DNA from: Omnitrophica WOR_2 bacterium RIFCSPLOWO2_01_FULL_41_12 | GTDB lineage: Bacteria; Omnitrophota; Gorgyraeia; Gygaellales; Profunditerraquicolaceae | DNA length: 6,162 nucleotides | Direction of reading: 5' to 3' | Assembly (NCBI GenBank): GCA_001805765.1 | Contig: MHGW01000012.1 | Location: forward strand, 1-6,162 | Shown here: one piece after another, positions 1 through 4,632 of the stretch | How positions within the stretch are numbered: position 1 is the first letter of the stretch | How the letters are laid out: the number at the start of each line of letters is the position of its first letter | Made by a program: the position numbers and the translations under genes | Notes under the pieces: model-generated | Told to the model about the DNA's origin: nothing | Database searches by the model: none | What the model saw: only the letters and a program-made list of their open reading frames with translations

Positions 1-2082
1 CAGGCAGGATTAAAGGCCCTGCCTAAAAGTAAGGACGAAATTGAAGCAGCGGCAGTTTTAAATGATGTGGCTACGGCTTATTTTATTCAGGCAGAAAGTT
101 ATATGCGCCAGCAGAAAATAGATGCGGCAAAGAAAATATTCCAGATGATTATAGATAAATATTCTTATGCCCAGGCCTGGGACCCGCGGGGCTGGTATTG
201 GCAGGTGGCAGAGGCAGCCAAACAGAGCATTAAAAAAATAGAGACCGGCTCCATTGAAATAGAAAAGGAGAAGAAGGTCAGCCAGATTCCCACAAAAATA
301 GTCCTCTACGATGCGGGGAAGGAAGACTTCATTGATTATACTAAATACGGAGAATTTAAGAATGTGGGCACTAAGGATTATCAGTATGTGCTTAAAGATC
401 AGGAGGGTTTGAGCGCGGCGCTAGGCGAAGGGATATACCCCAATACTACCTCTATTAAATGGGACCCGGAATATAAAAAAGCCCAGAAAGAAAAAAGGCT
501 GGAAGGTACACACTGGGATTTTGTGCATTCACCGGATTTAGAGGCGGCATTTTTAAAATGGGCTACTGCCCCTGAACCGCAGGGAGTAAAATTATTTTAT
601 ACCGGGTTGATTTTAGAAAAATCCGGCCTGATTAAATCCGCCCTGAAATGCTACTATGCCATTGTGGTGCATTTTCCCGGCAGTTACGGCTGGACTTATT
701 GGCATACGCCCTGGTATGTGGCTCAAGCCGCTATCGCAAAAATAAAATTTCTCCTGCGCCGCCATCCGGATTTAGGGTATAAACTGGTGGATGCGGATAT
801 TCGTATCATCAATGGTTTTGACCATGACCTTTCCAATGATATTGTGGCCGCTAATCCGGGCAGATTTGTCAAAGTAAAACTTTTAGAAAAATTGAAATCT
901 AAGCCCTCCACGGATTTATTGAGTATAAAAAGGAGGCTAGGCAAGGGCAAGGTCCACGTTATTCAATATGAAACCGGTGACTGGCAATTAATGGTAGAGA
1001 ATAAACCTTATTCTATCAGGGGTGTTACCTATGCGCCGACAAAAATAGGCCAGTCTCCTGATGAAGGCACCTTGGGCAACTGGATGGAGGAGGATTTTAA
1101 TCAAAACGGTAAAATCGACGGGCCTTATGATGCTTTTGTGGATAAAAATAAAAATAATCTGCAGGATAAAAATGAACCGGCAAAGGGGGATTTTAAATTA
1201 ATGCAGGAGATGGGTATCAATACCATCAGGCTTTATCATCATCCTAAAAAAGCAGATAAGGAACTTTTAAGAGAGCTGTATGACCGTTATGGCATCAGGG
1301 TAATCCTGGGTGATTTCTTAGGTAAATACGCTATCGGCTCTGGCGCGCCCTGGTATCCGGGCACAGATTATAATAATGAAGAGCATAAAAAAAATATGAT
1401 GGAGTCCGTAACCAATATGGTCTTGGAATTTAAAGATGAGCCATACATACTATTCTGGCTTTTGGGAAATGAGAATGTCTACGGTTTTGCCTGTAATGCC
1501 AATAAAGAGCCAGATGCCTTTTTTAAATTTGCCAACCAGGTGGCCAGGCAGATAAAAACTATAGACCCCGAGCATCCTGTGGCTATCTGCAGCGGCGATA
1601 CCTTGTTTTTAGATAAGTTTGGCAAAGATTGCCCGGATATAGATATCTTCGGCACGAATGCCTATAGAGGGGATTATGGTTTTGGTTATCTTTGGCAACA
1701 GGTAAAAGAAGAGACGAATAAACCCGTATTCATTACCGAATTTGGCTGCCCGGCTTACGGAGAAGGCAAAAAATCTGATGAAGTAGAGTTTCTGCAGGCA
1801 GAATATCACCGGGGTTCGTGGGAAGACATTGAATACAATATGGCTTTTCATGATGGAACGGATAATTCTCTGGGTGCAGTAGTCTTTGAATGGCTGGATG
1901 AGTGGTGGAAGGCATACGAGCCGTCAATCCATGATACCAAGGGATTATTTACCGGTCCGTTTCCCGATGGGTATATGCATGAGGAGTGGCTGGGTGTGTG
2001 CGGCCAGGGTGACGGAAAATTAAGCCCGTTTTTAAGGCAATTGCGGCAAACGTATTATATGTATAAGAAGATTTGGAAGTAA
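1..2082 (+). CDS. TPR-like / clan GH-A glycoside hydrolase fusion protein (5' partial)
   Basis: The frame is open from the first base of the window, so the true start lies upstream. The GTG at 67 has no ribosome binding site and sits inside a TPR helix. Residues here count from the window's first codon (693 visible). Residues 24-80 are a TPR-like helix pair; 173-252 form a second helical segment with many Trp and Tyr; 316-693 are a TIM-barrel glycosidase-like domain. Barrel landmarks are GINTIRLYHHP (405-415), LLGNEN with the likely acid/base Glu491, ITEFG with the likely nucleophile Glu580, and FEWLDEWW (629-636). This Glu pair, preceded by Asn, is typical of clan GH-A (GH2, GH5 and GH72-like barrels). 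Two Asp/Asn-rich loops (365-376, 381-392) interrupt the barrel. The barrel is clearly related to the product at 3382-4632. The exact GH family and the substrate are not determined. Export is likely by analogy with the neighbours, but the N-terminus is not visible. Confidence 0.85.
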   Translation, partial: QAGLKALPKSKDEIEAAAVLNDVATAYFIQAESYMRQQKIDAAKKIFQMIIDKYSYAQAWDPRGWYWQVAEAAKQSIKKIETGSIEIEKEKKVSQIPTKIVLYDAGKEDFIDYTKYGEFKNVGTKDYQYVLKDQEGLSAALGEGIYPNTTSIKWDPEYKKAQKEKRLEGTHWDFVHSPDLEAAFLKWATAPEPQGVKLFYTGLILEKSGLIKSALKCYYAIVVHFPGSYGWTYWHTPWYVAQAAIAKIKFLLRRHPDLGYKLVDADIRIINGFDHDLSNDIVAANPGRFVKVKLLEKLKSKPSTDLLSIKRRLGKGKVHVIQYETGDWQLMVENKPYSIRGVTYAPTKIGQSPDEGTLGNWMEEDFNQNGKIDGPYDAFVDKNKNNLQDKNEPAKGDFKLMQEMGINTIRLYHHPKKADKELLRELYDRYGIRVILGDFLGKYAIGSGAPWYPGTDYNNEEHKKNMMESVTNMVLEFKDEPYILFWLLGNENVYGFACNANKEPDAFFKFANQVARQIKTIDPEHPVAICSGDTLFLDKFGKDCPDIDIFGTNAYRGDYGFGYLWQQVKEETNKPVFITEFGCPAYGEGKKSDEVEFLQAEYHRGSWEDIEYNMAFHDGTDNSLGAVVFEWLDEWWKAYEPSIHDTKGLFTGPFPDGYMHEEWLGVCGQGDGKLSPFLRQLRQTYYMYKKIWK
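1093..1176 (+). other. Tandem EF-hand/dockerin-like loops inserted in the GH barrel
   Basis: These codons encode two Asp/Asn-rich loops. The first, DFNQNGKIDGPY, has oxygen ligands at EF positions 1, 3, 5 and 9 and Gly at 6, but Tyr at 12. The second, DKNKNNLQDKNE, matches the canonical 12-residue loop with ligands at 1, 3, 5, 9 and Glu at 12. They lie between the first strand of the barrel (GVTYAP) and the helix before GINTIR. The paralogous enzyme at 3382-4632 has no such loops at the same place. Calcium binding is inferred from the pattern only. Confidence 0.6.
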
Positions 2083-2085
2083 GAG

Positions 2086-2113
2086 AGATAGAAAGAGTGA
2101 GGTAGAAAGGAGG
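2086..2113 (+). repeat. Degenerate purine-rich repeat, 14-base (2 x 7) period
   Basis: Immediately after the gene 1 stop there are two 14-base units, 2086-2099 and 2100-2113, which match at 10 of 14 positions. All substitutions but one are purine-for-purine. The second unit ends in AAAGGAGG, which looks like a Shine-Dalgarno site but has no usable start codon at the right distance. The similarity could partly reflect low purine complexity. Confidence 0.45.
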
Positions 2114-2116
2114 CAC

Positions 2117-2160
2117 GTCAAAAATTTAAAAATCAAAATTCAAAATTATAATGTGACACT
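2117..2160 (+). repeat. A-rich TCAAAAT-type heptamer repeat
   Basis: Two perfect TCAAAAT heptamers stand at 2133-2139 and 2140-2146, flanked by degenerate relatives on both sides. The text is bounded by GTCA at 2117-2120 and TGAC at 2154-2157, a 4-base inverted pair that may be chance. The same kind of text recurs at 4604-4630 at the end of gene 3, so it appears to be a dispersed junction repeat rather than unique spacer. Confidence 0.55.
2125..2152 (+). promoter_or_regulatory. Candidate sigma-70 type promoter for gene 2
   Basis: A perfect TATAAT lies at 2147-2152. A 16-base spacer separates it from TTTAAA at 2125-2130, which matches 4 of 6 bases of the -35 consensus TTGACA. Transcription would begin near 2159, giving a leader of about 25 bases that contains the AGGAGG at 2171. 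The surrounding DNA is so A/T-rich that a chance TATAAT is plausible, so this is a weak call. Confidence 0.3.
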
Positions 2161-2170
2161 AAAATAATCA

Positions 2171-2176
2171 AGGAGG
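2171..2176 (+). promoter_or_regulatory. Strong ribosome binding site of gene 2
   Basis: A full AGGAGG, continuing as AGGAGGTG, ends 7 bases before the ATG at 2184. It fixes the start of gene 2 and is by far the best Shine-Dalgarno site of the genes in the window. The genes at 3382 and 4607 lack a comparable site. Confidence 0.9.
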
Positions 2177-2183
2177 TGTAGAT

Positions 2184-3347
2184 ATGAAGAAGTTAATAAT
2201 AATGGGGTTAATCGCAGTATGTTTTTTAACCCCGGCACTAGCAGAAGAACAGACAAAAGAAAAACCCAAGGAGTTTGCGGTTTATATAGACAAAAATAGC
2301 CGCGAGAATCACTATATTCCTTCGGGTTGGATGGGCGACTACGGCGATATTAAATTAAACGACTCATCTATGGATAATCCCCATTCCGGCACAACCAGTA
2401 TGCAGTTTGTTTTTTCCGGCAAGAAGTCGCAGGGAAAGGGCTGGGCAGGCGTGTATTGGCAAAATCCGGCGCAGAACTGGGGTTCTAAAAAAGGCGGTTT
2501 TGATTTGACCGGGATGACCAAACTTACCTTCTTTGGCCGCGGCGCCAAAGGCGATGAGGTAATCCAGAAATTTAAAGTAGGCGGCATTGGCATTGAGCCA
2601 AAGGCAACCTATCCGGATAGCGCGGAAATTGAGATGGGCCCCATTGAACTTACCGATACCTGGAAAGAATACAGCATTAATCTCGCCGGGAAAGACCTTT
2701 CCTATATCAACGGCGGTTTTTGCTGGGTGACTACCTCGGATTTAAATCCTGAGGGCGCTACATTTTATCTTGATGACATAAAATTTGTGGCTGACCCTTT
2801 GGTTAAACCCGAAGGTAAAAAGCAACGGGGTATGCCTTTTTACGTCTATGCGGACAGCCGTTCAGCCGGAAACCATTTCATACCTTCGGGCTGGATGCCG
2901 GATGCAGGAACAGCCAAGGATTTAAAATACGACGGGGTGAATAAAGAAGATCCCTATCTGGGCGATACCTGCATTAAAATTGCCTATAATGATGTATCGG
3001 GCAACCGTTGGGCAGGTATTTATTGGCAGAACCCACCGAATAACTGGGGTAGTATTGACGCAGGTTTTGATTTATCCAAAGCCACCAAACTTACCTTCTG
3101 GGCGCGCGGCGCCAAGGGCGGTGAGCGCATTGAAGAGTTTAAGGTCGGCGGTATAATGGGGGAATTTTCTGATTCTGACTCCGCCGGTATCGGCCCGGTC
3201 CTTTTAAACAAGGAATGGACGCAATACAGCATTGATTTAAAAGGCAAAGATATGTCCTATATCAGCGGTGGTTTTTGCTGGGCGACAAATATTGATGTCA
3301 ACCCGGATGGCGCAACGTTCTATCTGGATGAGATTAAATACGAGTAA
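2184..3347 (+). CDS. Secreted protein with two tandem carbohydrate-binding-like beta-sandwich domains
   Basis: This 387-residue protein starts at an ATG behind AGGAGG. Residues 1-20 form a classical signal peptide: MKK, a hydrophobic core, then PALA with likely cleavage before Glu21. Two homologous domains follow, about 31-201 and 218-387, joined by a short Lys/Pro-rich linker. Shared landmarks are IPSGWM, WAG(V/I)YWQNP, NWGS, TKLTF, RGAKG, FKVGGI, GGFCW and the end motif GATFYLD(D/E)IK. A closing YLDDI-type strand and clustered aromatic residues are usual in jelly-roll carbohydrate-binding modules and galactose-binding-like folds. No catalytic Glu pair is recognisable, so a binding or presenting role is inferred. 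Each domain keeps one Cys (180, 365) in the same motif. It lies between two related GH-A genes, which suggests that it binds the same glycan. The specific CBM family is not assigned. Confidence 0.85.
   Translation: MKKLIIMGLIAVCFLTPALAEEQTKEKPKEFAVYIDKNSRENHYIPSGWMGDYGDIKLNDSSMDNPHSGTTSMQFVFSGKKSQGKGWAGVYWQNPAQNWGSKKGGFDLTGMTKLTFFGRGAKGDEVIQKFKVGGIGIEPKATYPDSAEIEMGPIELTDTWKEYSINLAGKDLSYINGGFCWVTTSDLNPEGATFYLDDIKFVADPLVKPEGKKQRGMPFYVYADSRSAGNHFIPSGWMPDAGTAKDLKYDGVNKEDPYLGDTCIKIAYNDVSGNRWAGIYWQNPPNNWGSIDAGFDLSKATKLTFWARGAKGGERIEEFKVGGIMGEFSDSDSAGIGPVLLNKEWTQYSIDLKGKDMSYISGGFCWATNIDVNPDGATFYLDEIKYE
2274..3344 (+). repeat. Internal domain duplication in gene 2
   Basis: The codons for domain 1 (2274-2786) and domain 2 (2835-3344) align over nearly their whole length with a constant offset of about 189 residues in the core. 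Identical stretches include YWQNP, NWGS, TKLTF, GAKG, FKVGGI and GATFYLD. Divergence is enough that the copies are not recent, but the order and spacing of motifs are kept, which marks a tandem duplication of one domain. Confidence 0.85.
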
Positions 3348-3359
3348 AATAAGAAGTAT

Positions 3360-3408
3360 CAGGTGTCATGTATCAGGTGTCATGCTGCAGGCTACAGGTC
3401 GCAGGTTA
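3360..3408 (+). repeat. CAGG-type heptamer array across the start of gene 3
   Basis: Seven consecutive 7-base units start at 3360, 3367, 3374, 3381, 3388, 3395 and 3402. All fit CA(G/T)GNNN. The region 3357-3384 also contains a perfect 14-base tandem duplication of TATCAGGTGTCATG. The start codon of gene 3 (ATG at 3382) lies in the fourth unit, and the last units encode the basic beginning of its signal peptide. Confidence 0.85.
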
Positions 3409-4632
3409 TTTATACTTGCGGCCTGTGGCCTATTTTTTATGGCCTGTCTTTTAGGCATGGCCTCAAAGACCAAGTCCAAAGTCTACATCAAGAAACTCAA
3501 AAACGGCCATTATCAGTTAATCGTTAACCGCAAACCTTACATTGTCAAAGGCGTCTGTTACAACCCCATACCCATAGGCCAGAATCACCAATACGACTGG
3601 TGGTCGGATCCGAATAAACCCTGGATTAAAGACGGAAAACTAATGCAGGAGATGGGCATAAATACAATCAGGATTTATCAGCCCGGAGAAAATCCTGAGG
3701 CAGTAAAAAAAGTGATCCGGGATTTATACGAACTTTACGGCATCCGTACTATATTAGGCCACTGGTTAGGTTTCTGGGAATATCCCTGCCCTTTTTATGG
3801 CCATCAGGATTTCCGCGACAAGATTACAAAAGAAGTTTTAGAGATGGCTGCTGCCTACAAAGATGAGCCGGGGCTGCTTTTCTGGATTTTAGGCAATGAA
3901 AATAATTATTCCTGTTTAGGCACAGTCAATTCCTGGTCAAATGACGAGATAGATAAAGAGCCTGACCCGCAAAAACAAAAAATCATGCGGGCTAAGATCT
4001 ACTACTCTTTTGTCAATGATTTAGCGAAGAGCATACATAAAATAGACCCTCATCATCCCGCGGCTTTAGGCAACGGAGAGTTAGTGGGTTTGGAGGTAGC
4101 CAGCCGGGTTGCGCCTGATATTGATTTGGTGGCCTGTATTATCTATCGGGGCAAGACTTTCGGCAATCTTTTTAATTCCTTAAAATTAACCTTTGATAAA
4201 CCGCTGGTCTTATCGGAATTTGGCGCGGATAGTTTTGACGCCTATCAGATTAAAGAAGACCAGAATATGCAGGCCTTCTTTTTGGAATCGCAGTGGCGCC
4301 AGATTTACAAAAATTTGGCGAATAATAAAGAAGGCGCGGGTAATTGCATCGGCGGCACAATGTTCGAATGGCTGGATGAATGGTGGAAACACAACGAATA
4401 CGACCCGGAAAGCTGGAAGGCGCACGATACCGGCTCAAACTGGTCTAATCCCAGTTATTATTTTGATGTCAAGGCCAAGGAAAATAAAAATATGAACGAA
4501 GAGTGGTTCGGTATTACGGCTTTATCCGAGGATTTAGAGGGCGGTATTAATAAAAGGATTCCTAAAAAAAGTTATTATGTAATCAGGGAATTCTGGAAAA
4601 ATCCAAATGTCAAAATCAAAAATCCAAAATAA
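3382..4632 (+). CDS. Exported clan GH-A glycoside hydrolase-like protein
   Basis: From the ATG at 3382 the protein has 416 residues. An upstream in-frame ATG at 3268 would overlap gene 2 by 80 bases and add residues that only mirror gene 2 in another frame. Starting at 3382 instead puts MLQATGRR directly before a hydrophobic run to LLGMA (residue 27), a good signal peptide. LAAC-G at 12-16 could be a lipobox, though the core before it is short. The barrel (about 33-408) shows GVCYNP, LMQEMGINTIRIY, ILGNEN with acid/base Glu173, LSEFG with nucleophile Glu279, FEWLDEWWK (328-336) and EEWFG. It is a paralogue of the C-terminal part of gene 1 but lacks the TPR part and the Asp/Asn loops, and has QPG where gene 1 has HHP. 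No well-placed Shine-Dalgarno is seen: AGGTG ends 2 bases before the ATG, and another lies 16 bases away, so translation may depend on coupling to gene 2. The C-terminal tail (NPNVKIKNPK) is encoded by A-rich repeat text. Substrate unknown. Confidence 0.85.
   Translation: MLQATGRRLFILAACGLFFMACLLGMASKTKSKVYIKKLKNGHYQLIVNRKPYIVKGVCYNPIPIGQNHQYDWWSDPNKPWIKDGKLMQEMGINTIRIYQPGENPEAVKKVIRDLYELYGIRTILGHWLGFWEYPCPFYGHQDFRDKITKEVLEMAAAYKDEPGLLFWILGNENNYSCLGTVNSWSNDEIDKEPDPQKQKIMRAKIYYSFVNDLAKSIHKIDPHHPAALGNGELVGLEVASRVAPDIDLVACIIYRGKTFGNLFNSLKLTFDKPLVLSEFGADSFDAYQIKEDQNMQAFFLESQWRQIYKNLANNKEGAGNCIGGTMFEWLDEWWKHNEYDPESWKAHDTGSNWSNPSYYFDVKAKENKNMNEEWFGITALSEDLEGGINKRIPKKSYYVIREFWKNPNVKIKNPK
4595..4600 (+). 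promoter_or_regulatory. Weak ribosome binding site of gene 4
   Basis: GGAAAA ends 6 bases before the ATG at 4607, with its GGA core 9 bases away. It is a poor match to the consensus and lies inside gene 3. Translation of gene 4 is therefore probably coupled to ribosomes finishing gene 3, whose stop at 4630-4632 is just inside gene 4. Confidence 0.35.
4604..4630 (+). repeat. A-rich CAAAAT-type repeat coding in two frames
   Basis: CAAATGT, CAAAAT, CAAAAAT and CCAAAAT follow one another with a spacing of 6-8 bases, the same text type as at 2117-2160. Here it is coding in two frames: it gives the Lys/Asn/Pro tail of gene 3 and, from the ATG at 4607, the Lys-rich n-region (MSKSKIQNK) of the signal peptide of gene 4. 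Confidence 0.6.

Noticed and set aside
67..2082. GTG at 67 as the true start of gene 1
   Set aside because: The frame is open upstream to base 1 with helix-like, plausible protein sequence, and there is no ribosome binding site before 67. The gene is cut by the window edge.
2106..2156. A small gene behind the Shine-Dalgarno-like AAAGGAGG at 2106-2113
   Set aside because: No start codon lies at a workable distance. The ATG at 2151 is followed directly by TGA, and the GTG at 2153 gives only four codons.
2184..3347. Gene 2 as a glycoside hydrolase or lyase
   Set aside because: No paired catalytic Glu motif or barrel-like pattern is present. The two copies of a YLDDI-ending beta-rich domain fit a binding module better.
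3268..3381. A longer version of gene 3 starting at the ATG at 3268
   Set aside because: It overlaps the conserved last strands of gene 2 by 80 bases in another frame, and the added 38 residues would bury the signal peptide inside the protein. The ATG at 3382 puts a proper signal at the N-terminus.
3360..3408. CRISPR array or transposon end at the CAGG repeats
   Set aside because: Units are only 7 bases with no spacers, no terminal inverted repeats are visible, and no transposase or cas gene is in the window. A simple tandem repeat explains it.
4193..4495. 100-codon + strand frame and overlapping minus-strand frames inside gene 3
   Set aside because: They overlap the conserved catalytic barrel of gene 3, have composition typical of out-of-frame translation, and have no ribosome binding sites. 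The minus-strand frames inside genes 1 and 2 are dismissed for the same reasons.
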